64,000 bases of DNA, taken from contig CAJSYZ010000005.1 of assembly GCA_910574455.1 (NCBI GenBank), positions 1,364,001 to 1,428,000 of the forward strand, written 5' to 3'. The translations under genes and the position numbers were made by a program. Numbering within the stretch: position 1 is the first letter of the stretch; every line of letters starts with the position of its first letter. The notes beneath the pieces were generated by a model. It had not been told where the DNA came from and did no database searches. It saw only the letters and a list, made by a program, of their open reading frames with translations. Shown here one piece after another: positions 12,864 through 24,268 of this stretch. The stretch is from Trichaptum fuscoviolaceum (Eukaryota > Basidiomycota > Agaricomycetes > Hymenochaetales > Trichaptaceae).

Positions 12864-14542
12864 CTACCCCTCCTTCACCACTTCTTCCACTGCTTCTGCA
12901 AATATCGCGCACCCTTTCGCCATATCCTCCTGTGAGATATTCAAGGGAGGAATGAACCGAACGACCTCATAAATCGATGTCGTGAGAAGGTACATCCCCT
13001 TTTCGATGCATTTCTTCGTAACCCTGCTTGCGATGTTCTTTGGCGTGTCTGCACGGTAGCCTACATCGTGTGTGGAGGTTGAGGGTGATGCGAACTCCAC
13101 GCCTACCATGAGGCCCAGTCCGCGGACATCTAAAATATGCTTGCCAATGGAAGGGGTCGCACGTAGCTTGCCTAACGCTGAGAAGAGCTCTTTCGACCTA
13201 ATCACCGTAAATTGAAACTTCCTGCTTTCATAGATCATAGAAGTTACGTACCTCTTTTCAACGTTGGATAAGACATTCTCCTCTTTCATGACCTCAGCGC
13301 ACGCGACGCCTGCTGCGCAGGCCACCGCGTTTCCAGCGTATGTTCCTCCCTATGATTAGAGTAAGTCGTGTTTGGCTCCAATGAGATCATGAAATTTACC
13401 ATTGATCCTGGCTTTAACCGATCTGTCAGATCTTTCCGGCTCACAACTCCGCTCAGTGGGAAGCCGTTCGCAATGCCCTGTTAGGACTGTCGAATTAGTT
13501 AGATATCTCGTCCAGACTGATCATTGTGCCGACCTTAGCAATGATCATCATATCAGGCCTGACTCCGGTGTATTCTGTAGCAAAGTACTTTCCCGTCCGT
13601 CCGAAGCCGCACTGCACTTCGTCAAATACGAGCAAGATGCCATGCTTATCGGCTACTTCACGAAGGCCTTTAAGGAATGACGCGGGTGCAGGGACATAGC
13701 CTCCTTCACCAATCACAGGCTCGATAAGGATGGCAGCAACCTTGTCCGGGGCTGTCTGTTGTTTTAATAGTAGATCCAATTGGTACAAAGACCGCTCAAC
13801 CAACTCCTCTTCACTCGTGTTGGGTGGAAGGCCAAGCTGGTGCCAGTAAGGGAAAGGAATCGGGAAGACGCCAGGCTAGGGACAATGACTATCAGCTGAT
13901 ACTATCGGTATAAAGGGTGATTAGTGCTTTACCATCAACGGCTCGCAGCCGTCAAAATATATTGTCTTGCTTCGTGTAAGCGCCATTGCACCGAAAGTCC
14001 TTCCATGGTATGCACCTTGCATAGTGATAACATTTTGTCTTCCAGTCAAAATCCTGGCCATCTTGATAGCTGCCTCAACTGCCTCAGATCCAGAGTTCCA
14101 GAAGAAGAACGAGTCAAGAGAAGGATCGGGCATGACAGGCAGTAACTTCTCAATAAGCTGCAGATACGGGGCATGGTACGCGATGCTGACCTGTCATCAG
14201 ACATTCAACAAGTTTGTCCAGACTTTAGATGAGTAATTAAGCACGTACTTGTCCGTGTACGAGTGACATGCATTGGTCTGCAGCTGCTTTGCTGATACGT
14301 GGATGGCAATGGCCTTGACAAGAGTTTCAGACAACGTTTGGATACACCCCTAAAGCAAGACACTCACCCAAGCTTGTCACACCAATACCGCATGTAAAGT
14401 CTAGCATACGCCGTCCATCATGTAGCGTAACATACGAGCCTTCGCCCTGCGTTATGATCGCCTCTGTTAGACGCCCAAGGCCCTTGGTGACATGTTTCTC
14501 GCCAATCTGGAGGAGGCCTGCAGAGTTTGTAGAGGAGGCCAT
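12864..14542 (-). CDS. PLP-dependent class III aminotransferase (4-aminobutyrate transaminase-like)
   Basis: Catalyses transfer of an omega-amino group, probably from GABA to 2-oxoglutarate. It starts MASSTNSAGLLQIGEKHVTKG. DFTCGIGVTSLG and FFFWNSGSEAVEAAIKMAR form the cofactor phosphate-binding part. QGAYHGRTFGAMALT follows, then ILLVFDEVQCGFGRTGKYF with the Asp that pairs with the pyridine nitrogen. The Schiff-base lysine is in MMIIAK-GIANGFPLSG; an intron falls directly after its codon (about 13474-13533). The C-terminal exon ends EEVVKEG. Length is close to 450 aa, usual for the class. Substrate specificity within class III (GABA versus other omega-amino acids) is an inference. No mitochondrial presequence is evident. 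The left end of the 3.3-kb transposon-like element lies about 400 bp upstream of its start codon. Confidence 0.85.
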
Positions 14543-14938
14543 GGTCCTGAAGGTGCCCAGGCGCGAGCAAGCTCCAGGCCGGCTAACTTATATAAGTTTT
14601 GGCATCCTTTGCGGAGCACGGTCGGACGAAGACGTACATTGTGTATCGGCCCGTGTTAACCTGTTGATATATGATAGCATATCTTAGATTTTAGCACTCG
14701 ACTTGATAGGACTATGCATACTAGAGGATAGGCGGATGGTATCCTTTTCAGCATTCTGGCTTGCCGTCGTAGAAGTAGGAGATTATGAGAATGACTCGAG
14801 TCTCGGAGGTTGGTTGGTTGAGCTCCATAATGGTGGTCTAATGTACGTATATTTATCCGCATTAGCCGCTCAAACTATGTAGTACGTCAGGGCCACAGGG
14901 CATACAACTAAATACAGTACATACATCACCCAGGCTTG
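14543..14938. other. Spacer upstream of aminotransferase gene, up to element target site
   Basis: About 396 bp that should hold the aminotransferase promoter. Its last 10 bp (14929-14938) are the left copy of the target-site duplication of the neighbouring element. No gene recognised. Confidence 0.4.
14929..14938. repeat. Left target-site duplication of 3.3-kb element
   Basis: CCCAGGCTTG, repeated in the same orientation at 18261-18270 directly outside the other end of the element. Confidence 0.8.
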
Positions 14939-14968
14939 CAAGATAGGATTTCAGCACCTCAATGTACC

Positions 14969-15425
14969 TATCTGACCCGCGTTTTATCATAATCTGACAC
15001 ATCGACTTATATAAATCCAACCCCTTATAATACATAAATCTGACAATTATAACGGCTATTGCCAACATTTTAAAAGTAATATCGGACAACTTGCGAAATA
15101 ATATCTGACAATTTGAGAATCAATATCTGACAATTTGAGTTATCTAAATCCAACCCCGGCATTTACAAGAATCCAACCCTCCAATGTATACATTTCTGAC
15201 CCTTAATAGTATCCAATTCCAACCCTTCAAAGTATCTAAATTCAACCTCTCAAAGTATGCAAATTCGACCTCTCAAAAGTATGTAAATCCAACCCCTGGA
15301 GTATTGATTTCTGACCCCTCATAGCACCATTATCTGACCACCGTAAAGTATATGTATGTGACCCTCGTGAGAATCTATTTTTGACCCCTCGGTGTATCCA
15401 AATCCAACCCTCCGTATACCCGAAC
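14969..15425. repeat. Left subterminal repeat array
   Basis: A run of degenerate units with a period of about 25 bp, centred on TCTGACA/TCTGACCCC or AATCCAACCC and joined by AT-rich linkers such as AAAGTATCTAA. The mirrored array lies at 17770-18235. In DNA transposons such arrays are usually transposase-binding sites. Confidence 0.8.
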
Positions 15426-16557
15426 CTCAGACCTCACTCACGACAGCAGCAGCGATGATCACGATTTCCCTCCGCTTGTTTCCAAAGATGTTCACACTTT
15501 GATATCGGAAAGTCTTGCTTATCTCAAACACGGTGTGCGCTTGAGCAGCGCCAACTGGGATGCCGACGCCAACAACTTTCGTTCAGCAAGCAAGGTCGAT
15601 GAGGTATACCTCGCATACATCATTCTCGAGATGCAGATAGTTGTCGGGTGCGCTATGTCAACTGGAGAACCGGAGCTCTCCTACAGCCCACCTGACTGCG
15701 ACCCAACCGAAGATTAATCCCAGACCGACGGGATTATAAGTATCTTTGCGGAAACCGACGCCATTGGAGATCTTTATTCGTCCGATGAGAAGCCACTCAA
15801 AGGACAACCCCATATGTCAGTGATATTACCAGCTACCAAGTCAAGTGCTAGTACTTGCCATGGCTTGGGATGCCAGTGATCGGGTAACCTGACATGGTAT
15901 GTGCTATTCTTTTCTCTTGTTTCTCTTTGCTCACGTCTTATTACTTCCAAGGAACTTCGCAACGAGAAACTCATCAGCCATTTACAGCTCTCCAACCACT
16001 CCAACTCCGCTTATACTTCGCCCATCGCGTTCCAGCCATTCAGGCTCTCTGCTTCGTCACTATCTGCACCATTTGACTCGAGTGGTGTCTGCTCGACACT
16101 ACCTTCCATTCGACCTTTGAACCTCAATAGAAAGTACTCTTGTTCTCGCTGTCCGTGCCACCCGATCAGTGGAAAGACTAGCTCAGTTCTCGATACTCAA
16201 GCACTCCAACCCCCAAAACGTCCGCTTTGTTCTTGTGCTACTCTTCGACTGATTCGCCTCCTTCGACGCTCCTGCGCGAACTGCTTAGGGTGCTGCTTCC
16301 GATGCACCCCGGACGACCGTCCATCGATTTGTCACTCATCGATCTACGCCTTTGCCTCCGCCGAGCCAGCATATCCTCCGTCACGATTCTTGAGGGGGCT
16401 GAATTGCGGGGCAATTAAGTTGTCAGCTCCACATTGCCAGTATAGCAGAGGCTTTTTCTTCAATCGTAAGCAGGTCTTTTCTTTAACCCTCAATCGCATG
16501 CTGAACCGTAGAGTTAGTGTACGCCTCGCGTCCATTAGCTTGGACGGCAGTTCCCCT

Positions 16558-16800
16558 TCCGAAACCGTGAGTTTATTCTTCTTCTGGTCTTGAATACCAT
16601 TCTCACCCTCAGACGCAGTGTAGGAAGTTGCCACCCAGATATCCACCATCCTGGGTCCAATCTGTTAAGTGGCAGACCACTTCTGAAAACGTGAGCGTTT
16701 ACAATCTTATCTGCTTGCTATCTTTCTCACCCTCAGTCTATGTAGGAAGTTTGCCATATAGTTTTCGACAACCATCCTGGTGCAGTTACCGACGCACCCA
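16558..16800 (+). repeat. Two tandem copies of a roughly 125-bp intron-containing module
   Basis: Copy 1 begins near 16558 and copy 2 near 16683. Each has GAAA(A/C)CGTGAG, then 40-45 bp of pyrimidine-rich sequence ending TTCTCACCCTCAG, then GTAGGAAGT, TTGCCA and ACCATCCTGG. The GTGAG...CTCAG part looks like a short fungal intron. The copies are diverged but clearly related. They lie inside the 3.3-kb element and code for no recognised protein. Confidence 0.65.
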
Positions 16801-17769
16801 AGTTTGCGTCCATTGAGCAACCTCGTTAATCATACGCCTGCTGCTTCATCCACGACAGTTCCTCGGCTTTCTGACATTCGCCTGTCAGTGACGTACGATA
16901 CATGCGATCTGTCGGGCTAGTGCCAAGCACCCCCTTGTTTGCCAGTTTCCTTCCACAAGGATCCTGGCGAGCGTTGTGTCAAGTCCCGTGTTGCACGACA
17001 TTTGCTACTTGCTGCTCCTATTTGAGATTGTACGTGCACCTTTCTCTTGTCTCACGTCGACATCCTAACTTCTTGTAACAGTGATCAAAAGCGATCAGCA
17101 GCCACATATCCCAAGAAAGCAAAGCATTAAAGAAGTCATCAAGAGTAGAGCCACCCCGTCCTGAGGTCTCAAGAGTCTCAAGTCTAGCAACGGAATCTAA
17201 GCGGCAACCAGTCAATCGACCCACTCATCAGCTGCAGATCTAGGCCAGATCTAATGCTGCAAGGTTTCACTAGACAGACTGCACCTAGGCCAGGCTCAGT
17301 CTCGTTGGTGTCAAGGTTGCCCACTACGCGCACACGTTCTCGCGCTCACGATTCCAGCTCTCCGCGCAAAGACTCGTCCCAAGACTGCAATGACGACCAC
17401 CACTCCTGGACATTCTGCTCTTGCCACTCTGGCCTCGCTCTGTAGGACTGTGACCTACCATACACATGAAGAGTGGCTGGTTATCACTGCTTCGACCTAT
17501 TAGAATATATACTCCATTTGTTGTAACAAAATCTTCGCTGCTGCGCTTAGCATTGCACCGCGCCTGCCACTCGGAATTCCTGGTGGCCTACGAGACCGTT
17601 CAATATCAAGAAATTTTCTCTGTCTCTTCTGCTAAGTAAAGGAATCAAATACATTGTATGACAGTACTACCCACCTCTGTAGTAGGAATAGCGTTGAAAT
17701 TAATGCATGTTTGTGTTGGGGGCAATTAGCTCTGATGGCGCTATACAAAGCTTTACACGATGACGTGAG

Positions 17770-18235
17770 AAAGATGTTGGAATTAAGTTCTTTTTGGGCT
17801 GGATTTACATACTGAAGCATGTCCAAATTCGATTTTAAAAAGGGTCGGAAATACATATTAAAGAGGGTCAAATTTACATTCTAGATGGGTTGCATTTGAA
17901 TACTACAGGAGGTCAGATATGGATACTACAGATGTGTTGGATATATATACTTTATGGGCGGATAGGTTGGAAATTACTTCTAATAAGGGTTGGAATTGTG
18001 TTATTTGAGGGGTCAGATAATGATAAACCTGCGGTGTTGGAAATACATTCTTTACAGGGGTTGGATTTAGATACTTTATTCTGTCAGAATTAGATACTCC
18101 AATTGTTGGATATTGATACTCCGATTGTCAGATATTTTATCTAACGGAGGTTGGATTTTACTTCTTATATGGGTCAGTTATACATTTCAAGTGTCCAGGT
18201 GTCAGATAATGGGTGTCAGATGTCAGATAGGTACA
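17770..18235. repeat. Right subterminal repeat array (inverted)
   Basis: Degenerate units of GTCAGATA or GGTTGGA separated by AT-rich linkers, in inverse orientation to the array at 14969-15425. It ends in the right terminal inverted repeat. Confidence 0.8.
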
Positions 18236-18260
18236 TTGAGGTGCTGAAATCCTATTTTGG

Positions 18261-18270
18261 CCCAGGCTTG
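18261..18270. repeat. Right target-site duplication of 3.3-kb element
   Basis: CCCAGGCTTG, identical to 14929-14938. The right terminus has one extra base between the repeat and the 34-bp inverted match, so the exact length of the duplication (9-10 bp) is slightly uncertain. Confidence 0.8.
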
Positions 18271-18358
18271 AAGTCTGGATTCGGATCCCTCAAAATTGCT
18301 TAAACATTCGACTTTTATCAAGAAAAGTTTCCAACATTCATATGTATACCACATTTCT

Positions 18359-20363
18359 CTACACTGGCGTTATTAAAAGAGCCGCCGTGTCATGATTTTC
18401 AAGATACACTGTGAAATTATGCTCGTAGACACCCCAATCATCAGCATTCCACATATCCAACACCGAGAACTTATCACCGGATAGCCCCGGGACGCTTTTG
18501 AAGTCGATGGTCTTATTCTGCGGTGCATTTGTGTTCACCACAAATACGTGGATACCGTCCGACGAGTTCCCGGCATAGTATTCGTGTGGGTACTTAGTCT
18601 CACCACCGAGGTTGTGAAATGGTTTAGCTGGTGCTCCAAATTCTTCATCCTGGTGGAACGATAGCAAAAAAGGGTTAGTTATAATTTCGATTTGTCCGTC
18701 TGTAAGTTTATCCAGCTTTCGATGATGAGTAAGTTAGTGAGAGCTTCTCTGTAAGCTTTTAAGGCTCACATCGGTACCGAGCAAAATGGGACTCTTCATG
18801 AACGCCCAAACTGCGAAATGGGTACGCTGCTCATAAATGGAAAGCTCGCCATTCCCGATTTCCATCATGTCCATGTCGTTGTGAGCGTAGAAGTCGACGT
18901 AGTCGAGAATTTCAGTGTTTGCGAGCATGACGGTTGTAATGAAAAACCATGTAGGACTTAATATGCAGCATCAGTTCAACGACGCTTTTGCATGGTTGTG
19001 ATCAGGAGAACGTACAGAGAGTCGTCGAAGATGCGCCACGAGTGACCCTGAGTGAAGGTAAGATGTAGGTTGTCTAAGCTAGACAGTAGCACGAAATCAA
19101 ACCAATGCTTACCACTTGCGGACCCCATGTCCAGACGTTAGCTCTGCCCCAGATGCATAAGCTATACTCGATGGAACGCGATTGCTTCTCGAGAGCATCC
19201 CTACAATGATTACGAGATTAAGCTCTCTATGGTCAATACCGAGAAGGATTACTTGCTCACCCCATCCGTCTGAAACGGTGTGCAGAATTCGACTCGCTTC
19301 ATGCAGTTTAAGCATAACGTAAATAATCATGTCACTCGAAAGCTAGACTCACAACCAGTCATTTTGGGGCGGGGTCTGACAAATGCTTCGTTAATGCAGC
19401 TGAATAAGTTAATGGCAATGAAGACTTACCCCAATGTCTGTCCAATTGTCCGGGACATTACAATTATCTTAGTTTGCAGACAGGATGTCGACTTTCTGCA
19501 TCTATGATTGCTAAATTATAATACGGACCATATTTAAGATCTATCGCAGAATGGTTGAGTGCAAGGTCTGAAAAGCATAGCAACAAATGTTCGTACAATC
19601 AATTCCCCAGGCAGCGAAAGTCTCTGCATCGATTTCCTCATATCCTAGTGATCCCGGATACCCGGCGCAGGTTTTCAGGCCAGCATCACTGTTCATTTGC
19701 ACTCACAATGAGATCTCACATTAACTTGGCACGAAGCTTCACCTGTAGATGCCAATTTTTAGCCCAAGATCATGAACTTTCTTTGCAACACCAGCTATCC
19801 CTTCAGGGAATTTTTCGTAGTCTGGGACAAGATGCCCTGAGGAATTGCGCTCTTTCTGAGACCAGCAATCCTACGGAAGAGATTCAATATCAAATATGGA
19901 CCGAAATATCAGAACATACATCAATGTTAATGTACTGATATCCAGCTTCTCTCAGGCCCGAAGATAAAACTTTCTCAGCTGCTGCAATGACCTTGTCCTC
20001 GTTAATATCTAAAATATCGGAAGACATCAATTAACTATCTATAAGCGTTGGTAGTGCGCAATATGCACTTACCACACCTATACGCATTCCATGTGTTCCA
20101 ACCTAGCGCAGGGAGCTTCCCAACAGACCGACTCGGCTCGGTCACTATATCGGTCGAGTCTATTAAAATCTCGAGATCCTGGGTAGATGGTGGCAAAAGT
20201 ATTTGCGAATTTCCATTTTGTGCACCTTGCAACGCTTCGCTACTATCTGAGATCAAAACGAGGACTAGCGCTTGCTATTGCAGTTACTGAAGGTTTAGGA
20301 GAAGCACGCTGAAAATCAGAGAAAAAGAGCACTGACCACAAACGAGATGCGAAGAAATTGCAT
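18359..20363 (-). CDS. Alpha-galactosidase, glycoside hydrolase family 27
   Basis: Secreted enzyme that removes terminal alpha-1,6-galactose from oligosaccharides and galactomannans. The start at 20363 joins exon 1 (MQFLRISFV) over an intron to [16 protein letters not shown], giving a good signal peptide. The family entrance motif is [14 protein letters not shown]. Further on come the [21 protein letters not shown] region, VPDNWTDIG, the [21 protein letters not shown] segment and [21 protein letters not shown], where the family acid/base Asp region (W.DPDML) normally lies. The [18 protein letters not shown] block is typical. The C-terminal beta domain ends [10 protein letters not shown]. Many short introns. 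The stop codon is only about 98 bp from the right end of the transposon-like element, so that insertion may have changed its 3' end. The [11 protein letters not shown] segment differs a little from the usual DPDMLEVGN; whether activity is kept cannot be told. Confidence 0.88.
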
Positions 20364-20639
20364 TTTCCACTGTCAGTACCCACACTTCACAGGTGAAAAC
20401 TTGAAGAGTGTTTTGAGTGGGGTCGGGAGGACAAGTTACAACACACAGAGCAAGTTCATAATCTTGTCCAAGTTGTTGGAGACGTGCCACTGGCACGACA
20501 TGATCATGACGGCACGTGGAGTGACTTTTCGCGTTTCACCGTGCCAAGTTGGTCAGTCCCACTCGTCAGCCCCGGCCACAGAGTCATCTCTGTTCTTTGC
20601 CCCCAAGACGCCTGGAGCAAACGAACAAGATATCTGACA

Positions 20640-23600
20640 ATGTCCCTCCTTTCATCCCATTATTCTGAGGCAGACTCTCGACCAGCGTTGACAAGGGAAA
20701 GCACTGCCTATGGTACGGAATCAACGCTTCCAACACCACTTGATGAACCTTCGCTAGGACCTCGCTTGAAACCTCGCGGACCGAACCTAACTAGAAATGC
20801 GGGAAGTCGCTGTCTTCACATTGACACTGCTCGCGTGCATACGCCTTCGCAAGATGATGACGGGTACTCGTCGAACGCTGCACCACTAGACACGACGGAC
20901 TCGTATTTTGCTCTGACCACTCGTCCCCCTCCCTCCCCCATCCGAAGGAACACTGCCAAAGACCTTATCAACCAATTCGAGAATATCTCATCCAGACCCC
21001 AGGCTAAATTCCGCCAAAGTGTGGCACCATCGGCTGGCTCCATTGTCAGGCGTGAATCTCCTCTCCCTGACATACCACCGCCTCTGTCTGAACTGAGATC
21101 TAAGTCCAAGAACACTCTTCGCGCATCCTTCAGGAGCATCATCTCTATCTTCGGAAAGAGGGGAAAAGGAAAACAGGCAGATGAGTTGCTGATTGGCACT
21201 CGTTATGAGGAAGCCAGTCAAGGTCATCCAAGCCCAGTCGTCATATCCACTCCTCGCTTGCAGCCCAGTCCTCCGCCGATGTCGATTGAATCTACTGTGG
21301 TGCGATCAGGCCCTCTCTTATACCTCTCTCGTCCCATATCGGGTGGTGCTTTGCCTGTCTGGACGAACTGCAGTGCTTCTCTTAGCTCAGCTCAGATCCT
21401 GTTGGAGTGGAACACTTCCTACGGCAACCCGTGCTCTCGTATAATCATGCTTAAGGGATCCAATAATGTCCGTTCTTTATCCAAGCCCGAAGTTGATCCA
21501 ACGGAGAAAAGCCTGCTTCCTGACACAAATAGAGACGCCTATGTCTTCGAGGTCACGTATGACTGTTCTGAGTCCGAGAGATTTGCTATGAACTCTGTCG
21601 CGGAGAGGAGCGCGTGGGTAAGTGCGATCTGGGATGCTCTTCTTCAGCTTGGAAGTCAATGCGAAGATCAAGAAGTAAGGCCTTCAGAGGAGATCCGAGA
21701 GCACTTTGACGAGTCGAAAAATGAGACACCGCTACACTTGGATGATGAGATGGAATCTGGCAAATACCTCAAGCCGCATTTTGTGACTTCAACTTCCTAT
21801 CTCCGAGAATCATTACCAAGCTTGCCTGATGAAGTGGATGAAGTGGTGTTGCTGCCTCTGTCCCGACGGTCTTCTGTGCTTCAGCAAAACTCTGAATTGA
21901 TGCGGTCGATATCAAAGTCCACAACGACCCCCACAAATACCAATCTAGGTGTGCAACTTTACAAATTGAAGACCTCTAGTTCATCCGTTCAGAATCTAGA
22001 CAATCTGTCTGTTGTCCAACGTCGGTTATCCCAGTTGTCTGACGACAAAGAAATCAACGTCGATCTATCTCACAAGCCCACGCAAATCTCTATAGGCAGG
22101 GAAGGTTCCGTTGCTTCAAAATACTCTGTGATGTCTGAAGAGCAGTGCGGTCGACCGTTCATTCTCGAGGCTTCTCACTTGAATGCACTTAATGATATGG
22201 CTGCTCGCCGCAACATCGACCAACAGTGCGAGCAGGCATCTGGTCATGGCGACGACCAGTCTATCTTTGACTTGTACACGGATAAGATGACAACTAACAA
22301 GCCTTTGTCGCCTATTCTTGATGAATCCGAAGTGCAAACCACGGAATCTCCTTTAATCATCTCAGAACTCCACGAGCTTGAAGAAAGCACTAAAGCAGCA
22401 TACGACTTAGGCTACAGCGCAGCACAGACAGAATCGACTTCCAATGATGGACAGGTCGTCAACTCCCCGTCGCTGGTTGCCCTCATTCAAGACCATGCTG
22501 TCCAGCAGTTTAGTCAGACTTCAGATCTGACTCATCATGTCATTACCTTAAAAAATGACTTCAAAACTATGTCTAAAGATCTTCGTGGCGTTTTGTCTGA
22601 ACAGGTTCCTGGGTCGGAGGTGCGCCGTGTACTGGAAGACCTCTGCATCAAGGTAGACCTCATCGGAGGGCAAGTGCAATTGCTGAAGGAGTCAGACATA
22701 ACCAAGAAACAAATCGATGTAAATGGAGATGATACCCTTCCCACCACAAGGACTCGGATAGCAGGAGCGCATCATGATGAGGATGACACGCTCAAGCTTT
22801 CCGGGTTTTCCGAGACATTGGACCGGGTGGAGGAAAGACTGGGCAAGGACCTCCCAGGAATTCTGGACCTCTTGGGCTCGCTTCAGAAGTCCGGAACAGA
22901 CGAAGCCATGAAAAATATCCAGGCGAAGATCGAAGAGCTCGTACAACTCGCGAAAGTCGAGAAATCCGCAGAAACCATGAGTAGTACCAGCAATCCAGTT
23001 TTGATGAGCGACATCCCGAAACCACCGGAAACTTCCGTGAGTGCGCCGATCTCTGATCGAAACTCCGCCTCTTATTTGCTGATCGACATCCTACTTAAGA
23101 GTAACACGGAGAAACACCCTGAGGATGAAGTCTATCCTTGCAAAGAGGAAATAGGTAAAAAGGTAACTATATATTCTTTGACCATACTATATGTACTGAA
23201 GAGAGTACTAGCTAGAGGAGGTACTGTCGCTTCTTCAGAGCGATATCGAGCAGAAGAAGACCCTGACAGAACAGCAAAATGAGAATGTTCGGTACCTTCA
23301 GGAATTAAATAACGTGAGTACAACTGTCGGAGCAACATGATTACGTTTCCATTTCTGACATTGCTCTTTACTAGTGGCTTGAAACATTCGTAAACAACGG
23401 AACGTCTCAGATAAAGGGTGTGGCTCATGGCATACAGCGCCTTTGCGAGGAATTGGGTTGTCCGCTTGAAGGGCAAGCTTCAGATGCACCTGACCCTATG
23501 ACAAATGGACCTACTTCTTCTCTGAAGACCCAGTTAGACGATTTGTTAAATATGATGAGGGTGAAAGAGCATACGGCCAATAACCTTCAATCGACCTTAA

Positions 23601-24268
23601 TAGAGGCTCTTGAAGTGTCGAAAGCTAGTAGTGCAGAAAGGAGCTTCATAGGTTCGTTTTCTCGTACTCACTTGACTTTCTCGGACAATATTGACTATGC
23701 GGGCGTTCCAGACATGGAAGCTGTTGCAGGTATGATCGAACGACAGAGACAAGAGCAAGAAGCCACGCTTCGAGCAATCGCCTCGGGTACGTTTCTTTCC
23801 TCCTTCTTGACGTCCATGCTAAACATAGATGACAGAATTATCAAATGATATTCGTGGCGAGAGGCTCCGATTTGTGGAAGCTATGAAAGAAGCTACAGCA
23901 ATCAATGTGCAAGGTTTATTTTGTTCAACATCTATAATATTCAGACCGCACCTGACAAATGCCATATAGTTCACGTTGAAGAATTCAAGAAAGAACTTAG
24001 CAGAGAGGTGATGATGATGACTTGTGAGGTTGGGCGGCTTCAGAGAGAAAGGCAGATGTTGGAACAGCAGATAGCCGATCTGTTTGCCTTCTTCTCCAAA
24101 CAACGCGCAGAAATGGTGAGACATTTTCACAAAAAAAGCGAAGAAATGCTAAATGTTACACAGGAGGCGATGCAAAGAGGTAGAGCACAACAGAACATCC
24201 AACCTCCGCCAGCACAACATGCTCGGTCCAATAGCCGCGCAAGGCCTCTACCAGTTCCGGGAACATGA
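20640..24268 (+). CDS. PH-domain and coiled-coil protein of unknown function
   Basis: I do not recognise a named family. The start at 20640 (MSLLSSHYSEADSR) is preferred, but the frame is open upstream to 20484. Residues 1-200 are Ser/Pro-rich and disordered. About residues 223-338 (21310-21650) fit a PH-like fold: SGPLLYLSRP, ALPVWTNCSASL, a basic loop, YVFEVTYDCSESERFAMNS and the closing helix ERSAWVSAIWDALL, whose Trp is the usual PH signature. The rest is long, acidic and helix-rich with heptad patterns (LEEVLSLLQSDIEQKKTL), ending in a coiled coil RLQRERQMLEQQIADLFAFF and a Pro/Arg-rich tail RARPLPVPGT. Introns follow near 23165, 23315, 23790 and 23915. Probably a membrane- or cortex-associated scaffold; this is inference. 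The neighbouring AlkB-like gene ends 63 bp away, tail to tail. Confidence 0.7.

Larger units (their letters stand above)
14939..18260. mobile_element. 3.3-kb DNA transposon-like element with perfect TIRs and subterminal arrays
   Basis: The two ends are inverted copies: 14943-14976 and 18222-18255 match over 34 of 34 bases (ATAGGATTTCAGCACC at the outer side). Directly outside the ends the 10-mer CCCAGGCTTG occurs on both sides (14929-14938 and 18261-18270), as expected for a target-site duplication. Inside each end is a roughly 450-bp array of degenerate short repeats, TCTGAC/TCCAACC on the left and the complement GTCAGA/GGTTGGA on the right. The interior (about 15430-17770) has no long ORF with transposase motifs that I can recognise, but it has intron-like segments. 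It therefore looks non-autonomous or carries captured sequence. A 9-11 bp duplication is commonest for Mutator-like elements, 8 bp for hAT and KDZ; superfamily is not settled. Intact ends and a perfect duplication argue for a recent insertion. Confidence 0.85.

Noticed and set aside
15901..16593. 230-codon open frame inside the 3.3-kb element, considered as a transposase or captured gene
   Set aside because: Ser/Pro/Leu-rich composition from pyrimidine-rich DNA, no motif of any transposase or known family, and it overlaps the intron-like module.
14939..18260. Assignment of the element to the KDZ or CACTA superfamily
   Set aside because: The duplication is about 10 bp rather than 8 or 3, and no domain supports either; left unassigned.
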